Source: Candidatus Calescibacterium nevadense OTU 1 (GTDB lineage: Bacteria; Calescibacteriota; Calescibacteriia; Calescibacteriales; Calescibacteriaceae). Taken from it: 41,290 bases of DNA. A program made the position numbers and the translations under genes. The notes below the pieces were generated by a model. That model was given only the letters and a program-made list of their open reading frames with translations, made no database searches and was not told the DNA's origin. The stretch's first letter is position 1; every line of letters begins with the position of its first letter. Positions 9,146 to 17,371 of this stretch are shown one piece after another. The stretch lies in contig AWOA01000002.1 in assembly GCA_000494225.1 (NCBI GenBank), positions 39,288 to 80,577 on the forward strand. The letters are read 5' to 3'.

Positions 9146-9730
9146 ATGGGAAAATGGGGAAAAGGAGGAAGGATGTATGCAGGAAATGCCTACAAATACC
9201 TTGAAAGATATATCCCGAAAGAAGACGACGAGATAGTGGAAAGGGTTCTTACAACATCTCGTGTCACTCGCGTTACAAAAGGAGGAAAAAGATTCTCTTT
9301 TATGGCATTTTGTGTTGTCGGAAATATGAAAGGTGCAGTTGGATATGGTATGGGCAAAGCTCCGGAAGCACCAGAAGCGGTAAGAAAGGCTATAAATGCT
9401 GCAAAGAAAAATATGGTTGTTATCCCACTTGTAAATGGAACATTTCCTCACGAGGTTGAAGGTAGATTTGGAACTTCGCGTGTTGTACTTAGACCGGCAG
9501 CTCCCGGAACAGGTCTCACAGCAGGGGGAGCCATTAAAGCTATTTTGTATGTTGCAGGAGTTAAAAATGCACTCTCAAAATCGCTCGGGGGAAATAATCC
9601 GATAAACTTAACAAAAGCCACATTTGACGCTTTCTCAAAACTTAGGACATTATCTTTGCAGGCAAAGTTGAGAGGTAAGAGCTTTAAGGATTTGCTTTGG
9701 GAACCTGAAAAAGTTCAAACAAATCCATAA
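9146..9730 (+). CDS. rpsE: 30S ribosomal protein S5
   Basis: A 194-residue S5. The double-stranded-RNA-binding-like N-terminal domain (ERVLTTSRVTRVTKGGKRF and FMAFCVVGNMKGAVGYGMGK) and the C-terminal domain (VLRPAAPGTGLTAGGAIKAI, then NPINLTKATFDAF) are complete. S5 lines the mRNA entry channel and contributes to decoding accuracy. An AAAGGAGG ribosome binding site ends nine bases before the ATG. Instead of rpmD, rplO and secY, the next gene, nine bases on, is dgt, so the spc operon is truncated here. Confidence 0.97.
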   Translation: MGKWGKGGRMYAGNAYKYLERYIPKEDDEIVERVLTTSRVTRVTKGGKRFSFMAFCVVGNMKGAVGYGMGKAPEAPEAVRKAINAAKKNMVVIPLVNGTFPHEVEGRFGTSRVVLRPAAPGTGLTAGGAIKAILYVAGVKNALSKSLGGNNPINLTKATFDAFSKLRTLSLQAKLRGKSFKDLLWEPEKVQTNP

Positions 9731-9739
9731 TAATATAGG

Positions 9740-10777
9740 ATGGAAAAATCACCTCGTGAGCTAACGGAGGAAATAGAAAGAAAAACCCTCTCCCCGTTAG
9801 CTACACTCAGCTCAAAATCAAGAGGACGAAAAATTCCTGAACCACCTTGTGATATAAGAACTTGTTTCCAAGTTGATAGAGATAGAATTCTCCATTCAAA
9901 AGCTTTCAGAAGGCTAAAAAGAAAAACTCAGGTCATGATACTTCCAAAGGGAGACCATTACAGGACCCGTCTTACGCATACTCTGGAAGTTATGCAAATT
10001 GCAAGAACTATTTCCCGTGCTCTCCGTTTGAATGAAGACCTAACGGAAGCCATAGCTCTTGGTCATGATCTTGGTCATACGCCTTTTGGACATGCGGGAG
10101 AGTTCGCTATGAGAAAAATTGCCCCTGATTTTCATCATGCAAAACAATCTGTTAGAGTAGTTGAAAAAATAGAAAAGAATGGCGAAGGATTGAATCTTAC
10201 TTTTGAGGTTATTGATGGTATTCTGAAACATTCAAAAGGTATGGGAAAAATATTTCCTGATAATCCAGAATTTATTCCTGTGACTTCTGAGGGGAAGGTG
10301 GTAAGATTGAGCGATATTATAGCTTATCTCAATCATGACCTTGATGACGCAATAAGGGCAGAAATAATAAAGATTTCAGACGTGCCATCTGAAATAAGAA
10401 AAATAATTGGTGAAAGATACGGAGATAGAATAGATAGGATGGTAAAAGATGTTATATATACTTCAATGAAGGCGAACGATATAAAGTGTTCTGATGATAT
10501 GCTTTGGGCTATGGAAAGTTTGAGAAGTTTTTTATATGAAAGGGTATATACAAGCGAAGTTGTTATGAGTGATACAAAAAAGGTGGAGAGAATAATTTTA
10601 GATCTTTACGAATTTTATCTCAATAATCCTGATATATTTGAAGTTGAGAGCGAAGGTTTTCTTAAATCTGAACCCCCCGAGCAGCGTATTATAGATTTTA
10701 TAGCAGGTATGACAGATAGTTTCGCTATTGAAAAATGGCATAAATATTTTACTCCAAAACCTTTTGATAAGTTCTGA
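9740..10777 (+). CDS. dgt: Deoxyguanosinetriphosphate triphosphohydrolase-like HD protein
   Basis: A 345-residue HD-domain dNTPase of the shorter (type 2) Dgt family. It would hydrolyse dNTPs to nucleosides and triphosphate, tuning DNA precursor pools. Metal-binding residues are visible in the expected order: His in RTRLTHTLEVMQIA, the HD pair in ALGHDLGHTPFGHAGE, and the distal Asp in VVRLSDIIAYLNHDLDDAI. The conserved DRDRILHSKAFRRLKRKTQV segment near the N-terminus is also intact. It begins nine bases after rpsE and is followed 33 bases later by nadC, so it is probably translated from the same message as the ribosomal proteins. True substrate preference among Dgt-like proteins varies. Confidence 0.92.
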   Translation: MEKSPRELTEEIERKTLSPLATLSSKSRGRKIPEPPCDIRTCFQVDRDRILHSKAFRRLKRKTQVMILPKGDHYRTRLTHTLEVMQIARTISRALRLNEDLTEAIALGHDLGHTPFGHAGEFAMRKIAPDFHHAKQSVRVVEKIEKNGEGLNLTFEVIDGILKHSKGMGKIFPDNPEFIPVTSEGKVVRLSDIIAYLNHDLDDAIRAEIIKISDVPSEIRKIIGERYGDRIDRMVKDVIYTSMKANDIKCSDDMLWAMESLRSFLYERVYTSEVVMSDTKKVERIILDLYEFYLNNPDIFEVESEGFLKSEPPEQRIIDFIAGMTDSFAIEKWHKYFTPKPFDKF

Positions 10778-10810
10778 TAGAAAATGGAAAATAAATAGGG
10801 AAAATAAAAA

Positions 10811-11827
10811 ATGGAAGGTTTTGACGAACTGAAACAAAAGATATTGACTTCCGTTAAGACAAAAGCAAAATATGAAGTTATAAAAAATCTTACGAGGTGG
10901 TTATCAGAAGATAAAGTCTTTGGAGATTTGACATCTCATCTTCTTGGATTAGATTATCTGAGTCGGAGTGGTAAAATTATTTTCTTTTCAAAAACAAAGC
11001 AAGATTTTTTACTTGCTGGGGCGGATTTTCTACAAGAAATTTTCAATCAATCTGCTAAACCTTACTCTCAGAACTTGAAACTTTACTTCAAACAATATAA
11101 AAAAGACGGAGATATGGTAAAATACAAGGAGAAAATTTTTGAAGTATGGTCAAATAACATAGGATTTTTACTCTCTCTTGAAAGATTATGTCTTAATTTA
11201 ATTATAAGACTTTCTGCTATTGCTACTGAAACTCGTAGGCTTGTTGATGCTGTGAGTAGGTTTGGGGTTCATATATTGGCTACAAGAAAAACTACTCCCG
11301 GTCTTAGATTTTTAGAAAAATATGCTGTATCCGTCGGTGGCGGATTACCCTACAGATTAGATCTTTCATCAGGGGTAATGATAAAAGATAATCACATAAA
11401 AGCGTTCGGAGGAATGAAAAATCTTTTGAGTTTTTTTGAGAAGCTCGAGGATGAGAAGCTAAGAAGATTTTTGCGTAAGGGAATAACAATAGAGGTTCAG
11501 AGCAAAAAAGAGCTTTCTTATGCATTAAAAATTGCGAAAATTTTCAAAGATAAAGGAATTAATTTCAGTGATGATATACTTTATCAACGTTGTTTTATAA
11601 TAATGCTTGATAATTTTGATCATAGGGACGCAAAGCTACTTTTGAAGAAAATAAGAGATTTTTCTTCATCCGAAGGAATTAAAGTTTTTATTGAGCTTTC
11701 AGGTGGTATAAGACCTCATAATGTAGGGCTCTTTGCAAGGATTAGGCCGGATGCAATATCTACAAGCTACATCACTTTTTCCCCTTCTTTTTTTCCAGAT
11801 ATTTCAGCGGATATATTTTTAGATTGA
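10811..11827 (+). CDS. nadC: Nicotinate-nucleotide pyrophosphorylase (quinolinate phosphoribosyltransferase)
   Basis: A 338-residue quinolinate phosphoribosyltransferase, which converts quinolinate and PRPP to nicotinate mononucleotide in de novo NAD synthesis. The diagnostic TRKTTPGLRFLEKYAVSVGG and the substrate-contacting HRYDL-equivalent YRLDLSSGVMIKDNHIKAFGG (split: YRLDL and MIKDNHI) are clear, as is the C-terminal IELSGGI followed by VGLFARIRPDAIS. It is about 50 residues longer than common NadC proteins (270-290), mainly from a longer N-terminal part and an insert after the KDNHI motif. It ends the rplF-rplR-rpsE-dgt string; its pathway partner nadB is at 30223-31812. Confidence 0.93.
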   Translation: MEGFDELKQKILTSVKTKAKYEVIKNLTRWLSEDKVFGDLTSHLLGLDYLSRSGKIIFFSKTKQDFLLAGADFLQEIFNQSAKPYSQNLKLYFKQYKKDGDMVKYKEKIFEVWSNNIGFLLSLERLCLNLIIRLSAIATETRRLVDAVSRFGVHILATRKTTPGLRFLEKYAVSVGGGLPYRLDLSSGVMIKDNHIKAFGGMKNLLSFFEKLEDEKLRRFLRKGITIEVQSKKELSYALKIAKIFKDKGINFSDDILYQRCFIIMLDNFDHRDAKLLLKKIRDFSSSEGIKVFIELSGGIRPHNVGLFARIRPDAISTSYITFSPSFFPDISADIFLD

Positions 11828-11936
11828 AATTTTCTGAATTGAAATTTATTTACTTTGGAATTGAATTTTATTTTAGTTTTATTAGTTTTATTTTTGGCTT
11901 TCTTTTTGCTTTTCTTTGTTTTATTTTAGCCTATTT

Positions 11937-12917
11937 TTAGCTTGATCTCATAACGACATAGGGATGTAATCTTTCGTAATATACTTTTTTTGCTTCTCTT
12001 ATTATTTCATCGTCTAACTTTTTGCCTGCTGCTTTTACCCATTCCGATATCTCCTCCTCCTTTGTGATATTAGGCAGAACAGTTGTAACAGATGGTTCTG
12101 AAAGACAGAATGATATTGCTATTTGTCCTATCGTCATTCCTTTTACCTTTTCTGTAAGGTTTAGTTCTTTTACTGCTGTCCAAGCTCTTTCCATCCAATC
12201 TTTCTTCCTAAAACTTCTATGGTCTCCTGATGAGAAAATTGTGTTAGCATCGGCTGTACCATCAAGAAGTCCGCTTGCGTGTGGTACTCTTACAATAAAT
12301 TTTGCTCCCATTTGTCTGCCTATTTCAAAGAAAGTATTTGCAGGCTCTTGTTCAAGTATGCTATAAATTATCTGAATATTGAGAACCTTTTTATTTATCA
12401 ATAATTTCCCTTCTTCAACCCAACCTATATCTGGGCCTAATGCGCCTCCGTATGCTCTTATTTTCCCTTCCTCTTTCAATTTCTCTAAAAGTTCAATTAC
12501 ATCATCTTTGATGTGTTGAAGCTTTGGATTATGGAGCTGATACAGGTCTATTGTTTCTACTCCCAATCTTTTCAGTGAGTTTTCAAGGGCTTTTCTTATA
12601 TAATTTTCAGAAAAATCTTGCGGGTGTTCTCTGTGCCCATCTCTTTTGTAGTCATAGAAATTGTATCCTACCTTTGTTGCAATGACGAAATCTTGGAGTT
12701 TTCTGCCGAAAACTTTTTTTAATATTTCTTCACCGTAGCCATCACCATATACATCTGCTGTATCAAAGAAGTTTATACCTTCATCTGCCGCTTTTATAAG
12801 TAGTCTTTTTCTCAGTTCCTCATCTTTCACTCCCCACCAATCAGAAGCAACAGTCCATACCCCAAATCCTATTACAGATACTTTTCTATCAAGTCCTACA
12901 AATTCTCTGTATTCCAT
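11937..12917 (-). CDS. Aldo/keto reductase
   Basis: A 326-residue aldo/keto reductase with a complete TIM-barrel pattern. The catalytic tetrad can be placed: Asp and Tyr in FFDTADVYGDGYGEE, Lys in FVIATKVGYN, and His in DLYQLHNPK. NADPH binding is suggested by FIVRVPHASGLLDG and the C-terminal VTTVLPNITKEEEI. It would reduce aldehydes or ketones in the cytoplasm; members of this YajO/YghZ-like branch have varied substrates. The gene is convergent with nadC and lies downstream of the acyl-CoA dehydrogenase gene on the same strand, separated by 78 bases, so joint expression is possible. Confidence 0.9.
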   Translation of the reverse strand: MEYREFVGLDRKVSVIGFGVWTVASDWWGVKDEELRKRLLIKAADEGINFFDTADVYGDGYGEEILKKVFGRKLQDFVIATKVGYNFYDYKRDGHREHPQDFSENYIRKALENSLKRLGVETIDLYQLHNPKLQHIKDDVIELLEKLKEEGKIRAYGGALGPDIGWVEEGKLLINKKVLNIQIIYSILEQEPANTFFEIGRQMGAKFIVRVPHASGLLDGTADANTIFSSGDHRSFRKKDWMERAWTAVKELNLTEKVKGMTIGQIAISFCLSEPSVTTVLPNITKEEEISEWVKAAGKKLDDEIIREAKKVYYERLHPYVVMRSS

Positions 12918-12995
12918 TTTTTATATTTTTTATCTAATTTCAATGTTTGATAGAATTTGCAGAAATTGAGGGGAATTTTATTTTTATTTTTTATA

Positions 12996-14183
12996 TTAGT
13001 ATGATCTTGGTAATCCCAGAATATGTTCAGCTGTAAGGTTAAGGATCATTTCGTTTGATAGAGGAGCAGTTTTGAGAAGCCTTGCAGAATCCCACAAAAT
13101 TATAAGGAAGTTATCCTCTACAAATCCAGCTCCTCCATAAGTTTGTATAGCTCTGTCTACTGCCATAAGAAGGAGTTCAGCTGCGAGATATTTTGATGAG
13201 TTTGATAAAAACATAACTTCTTGTGGAGGTAGGTTTTTATCGTAAGCCCATGCGGCTTTGTAAACTGTAAGTCTAACTGCTTCTTGTCTTATTTTTACGT
13301 CTGCCAGTGGATGTTGAATGGCTTGGTAGGCTCCGATAGGTCTTTCTCCGAATACACATCTTTGTTTTGCGTATTCTACTGCTCTTTGCAGGCAAAATTC
13401 TGTCAAACCCAATGCTCCTGCGCCTGCTAAAATTCGCTCTGGATTAAGTCCGTTGAACATAACAAATACTCCTTGGTTTTCTTCTCCGACCAGGTTCTCC
13501 TCCGGGACCTCTACATCTTCAAATACCACAGTAAATTGGTTCATACCTTCTATTCCTCTTGTGTTGAGTTTGTAAAGCTTTATACCTTTTGATTTAAGAT
13601 CTACAAGAAACAGAGACAGTCCAAACATTTTGGGTAGACCTTTTTTTGAAAGTTCTCCGTAAGAAATTGTTCGTGTGACAAGTAATATATAATCGGCGAC
13701 ATCTGCTCCTGTGATGTAAGTTTTTTCTCCGTTTATTATATATCTATCTCCTTTCTTTTCTGCCAGAGTTTTTATTCTGAATGTATTGGTTCCAGCTTCT
13801 GGTTCTGTGACTCCGAGAGCGCATTTTATTTTACCCTCTGCCATAAGAGGTAAGAACTTTTTTTTGATTTTTTCATTGCCGTTTCTTGTAACGCAAGATT
13901 CAGCGCATAGTGTAAGAACAAAAAGTGCATTTCCTATTCCATATTTTGCAAGTGTTTCTATCGCCACTGCACTTGCAAGCATACCCATTCCAGTTCCACC
14001 GTACTCTGGTGGTACTATCGCGCCAGTGAAACCTGCCTGTGAAAGTTCATCCCATATTTCCTGGACAAACTCATTCCTTTTTATTTTTTCGAATATTTCT
14101 TTTCTTTTACCTTCTAATTTTTTGTGTATTTTTTCTGCTGTGTCTTTTGCCATTTCAACCTCTGGGGAAAGCCCAAAATCCAT
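12996..14183 (-). CDS. Acyl-CoA dehydrogenase
   Basis: A 395-residue flavoprotein of the acyl-CoA dehydrogenase family, normal length. It introduces the trans-2 double bond into acyl-CoA and passes electrons to electron-transfer flavoprotein. Signature 1 is visible as CALGVTEPEAGTNTFRIKT, the FAD-contacting stretch includes GEKTYITGADVADYILLV, and the signature 2-like RAIQTYGGAGFVEDN is near the C-terminus. The C-terminus departs from the usual end with an LGLPRSY tail, so chain-length class cannot be assigned. A good AAAGGAGG site precedes the ATG at 14183. A 16-bp palindrome 112 bases upstream matches one before the acyl-CoA synthetase gene. Confidence 0.93.
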   Translation of the reverse strand: MDFGLSPEVEMAKDTAEKIHKKLEGKRKEIFEKIKRNEFVQEIWDELSQAGFTGAIVPPEYGGTGMGMLASAVAIETLAKYGIGNALFVLTLCAESCVTRNGNEKIKKKFLPLMAEGKIKCALGVTEPEAGTNTFRIKTLAEKKGDRYIINGEKTYITGADVADYILLVTRTISYGELSKKGLPKMFGLSLFLVDLKSKGIKLYKLNTRGIEGMNQFTVVFEDVEVPEENLVGEENQGVFVMFNGLNPERILAGAGALGLTEFCLQRAVEYAKQRCVFGERPIGAYQAIQHPLADVKIRQEAVRLTVYKAAWAYDKNLPPQEVMFLSNSSKYLAAELLLMAVDRAIQTYGGAGFVEDNFLIILWDSARLLKTAPLSNEMILNLTAEHILGLPRSY

Positions 14184-14295
14184 TTTTATTCACCTCCTTT
14201 TTTTATTTTTTCATTCTTATTTTTTTGTAATCCAAGAGCAGTAATCAAATTTATTTTTTCTTTTTTATCTCTTAATTCTTTTTTTTCAGGAATTT

Positions 14296-14311
14296 TTGAA
14301 CGAGTGTTCAA
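14296..14311. promoter_or_regulatory. Candidate operator palindrome upstream of acyl-CoA dehydrogenase
   Basis: TTGAACGAGTGTTCAA, with perfect GAAC...GTTC inner arms, lies 112 bases upstream of the acyl-CoA dehydrogenase start. It agrees at 14 of 16 positions with the site at 2569-2584, and the flanks (TTT before, ATTTTTGA after) also agree. The repeat of a whole palindrome at two fatty-acid genes makes a regulatory site more likely than chance in A+T-rich DNA, though binding is untested. Confidence 0.5.
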
Positions 14312-14358
14312 ATTTTTGAATTTTTTTTTACTTTTTGGCTTTGCTGGGAAGTTTCAAA

Positions 14359-15324
14359 CTATGTAATGAAAAACACCATTGGAGCTGGTTTCAAAGTTAT
14401 TTTTTTTGCGGAATATAAATCTCCGTCTATTGTGAAACCTACTTTTTCTTGACTTTCTATCTCAACATCTTTTACAATTTCATTAAGAGAATCCTTCGGT
14501 AATTTTCCAAAGTAAATTAAAGGTAGATAAGCAGCAAGCTTTAAAAGTGAGTCAGAGTAAGCTATAAGGTTAAATGAGTCATTGCATTTTGGAGCTTTTG
14601 GGAAGTTGGAAAAATTCAAACCAAAGGAATGGATTGTGGAAGCTCCTATAAGAAGAAATTCATCTTCATTTTCAAGGGGATGTATTCCTTCATAAAACGA
14701 AGCTTTTATTTTACATTTTTGCTTTTTTAGGATTTCCCTTTTTTCTTCTTTTTTGAGAAGTTCTAATACTCCAATCAGTAAAGTTTCAGCACCTCTTATT
14801 GGTCCCAATATTTTTCCTGAGTAATATTTTTCAAGAAAATTAAAGGGAGTTATGGCTCCGAACAAAAAACCGTAAAATACATCTTTTTCTGTTTTTATTT
14901 CGATTGGGTTTCTGGGAATAACGTCAATTTTTTTGTTTTCCTTTATATTGAGGAGAATTTTTTCTACTTTTGAGATTTGGAGACAGGTTGCTATTGTGTT
15001 CATGGTTCCGCCCCTCAGATGTCCTATGAGTATTTTGGGAAAGATTCTTGTTCCCTTTAAGTTTTTGAATATTTCTGTGAGAACTCTGTGAATTGTTCCA
15101 TCTCCGCCGAAAATCAAGAGAGCATCACCATCTTTCGGTTCAAGATCTATTTTGTTATCTGGTAAAACAAAAATTTTTTCTGGAATTATTTTTGCTTCCT
15201 CAAATTTTCTCATAAGGTGGATGAATCTTGATGAGTTTGAGTTCCTGTTGTAGAAAGCTTTTTTGTTATAAAAAAGGAATATTCTCCTTATTTCAGCTTT
15301 TTCTTTTGGATATTCGTGGAACAT
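14359..15324 (-). CDS. Diacylglycerol/sphingosine kinase-like lipid kinase
   Basis: A 321-residue protein of the DAGK catalytic family. The nucleotide-binding motif GGDGT is in ALLIFGGDGTIHRVLTEIF at about residues 69-87, preceded by the N-terminal strand RIFLFYNKKA typical of YegS/DgkB-like kinases, and followed by ILIGHLRGGTMNTIATCL, which matches the PLGTGNDLA-type second motif with a GGTMN variant. The C-terminal VGFTIDGDLYSAKKITLKP matches the usual final DGE-type strand. It would phosphorylate a lipid head group. It lies 44 bases after the enoyl-CoA hydratase gene on the same strand and is likely cotranscribed with it. The lipid substrate is unknown. Confidence 0.8.
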   Translation of the reverse strand: MFHEYPKEKAEIRRIFLFYNKKAFYNRNSNSSRFIHLMRKFEEAKIIPEKIFVLPDNKIDLEPKDGDALLIFGGDGTIHRVLTEIFKNLKGTRIFPKILIGHLRGGTMNTIATCLQISKVEKILLNIKENKKIDVIPRNPIEIKTEKDVFYGFLFGAITPFNFLEKYYSGKILGPIRGAETLLIGVLELLKKEEKREILKKQKCKIKASFYEGIHPLENEDEFLLIGASTIHSFGLNFSNFPKAPKCNDSFNLIAYSDSLLKLAAYLPLIYFGKLPKDSLNEIVKDVEIESQEKVGFTIDGDLYSAKKITLKPAPMVFFIT

Positions 15325-15368
15325 GCTTTATTTTAAAGTTTTCTTTTATTTTCTCTCGTATGTTTTTA

Positions 15369-16142
15369 TCAATCAAATTTTGGTTTTCGTTTTTCAAAAA
15401 ATGCGGAAATTCCTTCGTTTGCGTCTTTTGAAGCTCTTGCTTCTGCCAAAAAGTGCGATGCAAGGTCAAGCGAGCAACTGAAACTTGAATCAAAAATTTT
15501 CATAATAAGCTCCTTTGTTTTCCTTACTGCATAGCTTGAATTGCTCTTTATCTCTTCTATGATTTCATCTACCTTTTTATCTAACTCATCTTTTTCGCAG
15601 ACTATGTTTATAAGTCCGATTTTTTGAGCTTCAAAAGCATCAATCTCTTTTCCTGTAAGAGCAAGAAATTTCAAATTTGACATCCCTATTTTTCTCAGAA
15701 GAAAGACAGAAATTACTGCTGGAATTAGACCTATTTTAACTTCTGGTGTTCTGAATTTTGCATTTTTTTCACAAATAGATATATCCGATACGGCTAAAAA
15801 TCCAACTCCTCCTCCAAAAGCTCCACCTTGAACCTTTGCCACAACAGGTGATGGGAAATTCCATATCGATTCATACATTTTTGCGAGTTTTTTTGCGTCA
15901 GAGAGATTTTCGTTGTATTCTAACTGCCCTTTTTCTTTCATCCATCTGAGATCTCCACCTGCACAAAATATATCACCCTCTCCCTGAATTAAAGCAACCT
16001 TGATGTCTTTATCTTTGCTTTCTTCTGTGAAAACTTGGGTTATTTCATATATCATCTTCTCGTCTAAAACATTCTTTTTCTCTGGCACTGAAAGGGTAAC
16101 CTTGAGAATCCTATTTTGCTTTTCTACTTTTATTTTCTCCAT
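15369..16142 (-). CDS. Enoyl-CoA hydratase/isomerase family protein
   Basis: A 257-residue crotonase-fold protein, the normal family length. The oxyanion-hole segments are IFCAGGDLRWMKE and VAKVQGGAFGGGVGFLAV, and the C-terminal half has LALTGKEIDAFEAQKIGLIN, the usual trimer-contact and substrate-lid region. In the crotonase GGG...E pattern, the position of the first catalytic Glu holds Gly-Val, while the second region has RTPEVKIGLIPAVIS with Glu available, resembling enzymes of leucine or methylglutaconyl-CoA metabolism as well as fatty-acid hydratases. It would act in beta-oxidation or branched-chain acyl-CoA breakdown. It is followed by the lipid kinase gene. Confidence 0.87.
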   Translation of the reverse strand: MEKIKVEKQNRILKVTLSVPEKKNVLDEKMIYEITQVFTEESKDKDIKVALIQGEGDIFCAGGDLRWMKEKGQLEYNENLSDAKKLAKMYESIWNFPSPVVAKVQGGAFGGGVGFLAVSDISICEKNAKFRTPEVKIGLIPAVISVFLLRKIGMSNLKFLALTGKEIDAFEAQKIGLINIVCEKDELDKKVDEIIEEIKSNSSYAVRKTKELIMKIFDSSFSCSLDLASHFLAEARASKDANEGISAFFEKRKPKFD

Positions 16143-16422
16143 TTATTTTTATTATTTTGTTCTTGAAGATCTATTGTTCTTATACAAGAATTTTCCTTGT
16201 GAATTTTTTTATAATGTGGTAGTAGATAATTTTTAATCTAACTGATAAATGCTTTTCTTATAGCCCCCTAAATCTTCTTTATTTATTTATACTTTTTTAA
16301 TTTAAAAAAGGTTTTCAAGAGCTAAAATTCTTACAAAAGGCAAAACTTCCAATATTCAAGTTATATTGCAAATATAAAAATATAAAAAATTTGACATGAT
16401 AAGATTTCGAAAATAAGAAAAA

Positions 16423-17349
16423 ATGATAATTTATTTTAGTGACGGCCAGCTTGGGAACAATTTGTTTCAGTTTGCCTTTCTCGCTTCATATGCGGGGAAA
16501 AACGAAAAAATAATAGTTTGGGGCTTCGAGTTTCTTACCTCTCTTTTTGATGTGAAAGATAAAAGATTTTTTATTTTTTTTGAAGATAAAATAACAAAAT
16601 ACATCCCAGAGAATCTTTACAACCTCAAAATATTTTTAAAGTATAAAATTCTTAAAAACAGAATCAGGTATGGAATTGTAAGAAAAACCTTTGAATTCCT
16701 CGCAAAAAATAAAATAATAAGTTATGTTTCTCTAAAAAAAGAAAAAATATGCGATAATACCTACTCTGAAATTCCAGAATTAGTCTTTTCAAAAGGTCTT
16801 ATTCATTCAATCAAATATGTAGGGCGATACTTTTTCCAATCAGAAAAGTTATTTAACAGAGAGGTTCTTTATAATTTGGAATTCAAGCAAGAATATGTAG
16901 ATGAAGCTGAAAAGTTCATACAAAAATACCAAAATTTTTACAGAGTTGCTGTACATATAAGATTGGGAGATTACAAAAAATTCTGTGTTTGTAATGAAAG
17001 TCCGGTTTTACCTTTTGATTATTTTCACAAACAAATAAAATGGTTCTTGGAGAATAAACAGAATCCTTTTTTTATCTTTTTATCAGATGAGCCAGATGAA
17101 ATCAAAAGTGAGTTTCATTATATTAAGGATAGAATGGTTATATCTGAAAATCCATGGCAGGTTGATTTTCTTATAATTACAATGTGTAATGGGGCAATAA
17201 TAAGTCCATCTTCTTTCGCCTGGTGGGCTTGCTATTTTATGAAAAATAGAGATGTTGTTTTCGCTCCAAAATACTGGTTGGGCTTCAAGATAAAAAAAGA
17301 ATATAATCAAGGTTCCTTCCCTTCCTTTGCTGTGTCATGTGAAGTGTAA
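16423..17349 (+). CDS. GT11-like alpha-1,2-fucosyltransferase family protein
   Basis: A 308-residue glycosyltransferase resembling family GT11. The N-terminal GQLGNNLFQ (residues 8-16) corresponds to the G-x-LGNQxFQ start of the family; HIRLGDY at residues 178-184 is the conserved HxRxGDY GDP-fucose-binding motif; and IISPSSFAWWACYFMKN corresponds to the conserved SSFSWW motif. It would transfer fucose from GDP-fucose to a galactose-containing surface glycan. It stands alone between minus-strand catabolic genes rather than inside a glycan cluster. No clear Shine-Dalgarno precedes the ATG. The linkage specificity is inferred from the family only. Confidence 0.85.
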   Translation: MIIYFSDGQLGNNLFQFAFLASYAGKNEKIIVWGFEFLTSLFDVKDKRFFIFFEDKITKYIPENLYNLKIFLKYKILKNRIRYGIVRKTFEFLAKNKIISYVSLKKEKICDNTYSEIPELVFSKGLIHSIKYVGRYFFQSEKLFNREVLYNLEFKQEYVDEAEKFIQKYQNFYRVAVHIRLGDYKKFCVCNESPVLPFDYFHKQIKWFLENKQNPFFIFLSDEPDEIKSEFHYIKDRMVISENPWQVDFLIITMCNGAIISPSSFAWWACYFMKNRDVVFAPKYWLGFKIKKEYNQGSFPSFAVSCEV

Positions 17350-17371
17350 ATAGAGGGAAGGGAAAAAAATT

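Noticed and set aside
11828-11936. Terminator between convergent nadC and aldo/keto reductase genes
   Set aside because: The spacer is T-rich but no stable stem could be drawn.
16391-16417. TTGACA plus AATAAG as promoter of the fucosyltransferase gene
   Set aside because: The -10-like element would put transcription start at the ATG itself; a leaderless message is possible but the -10 match is poor.
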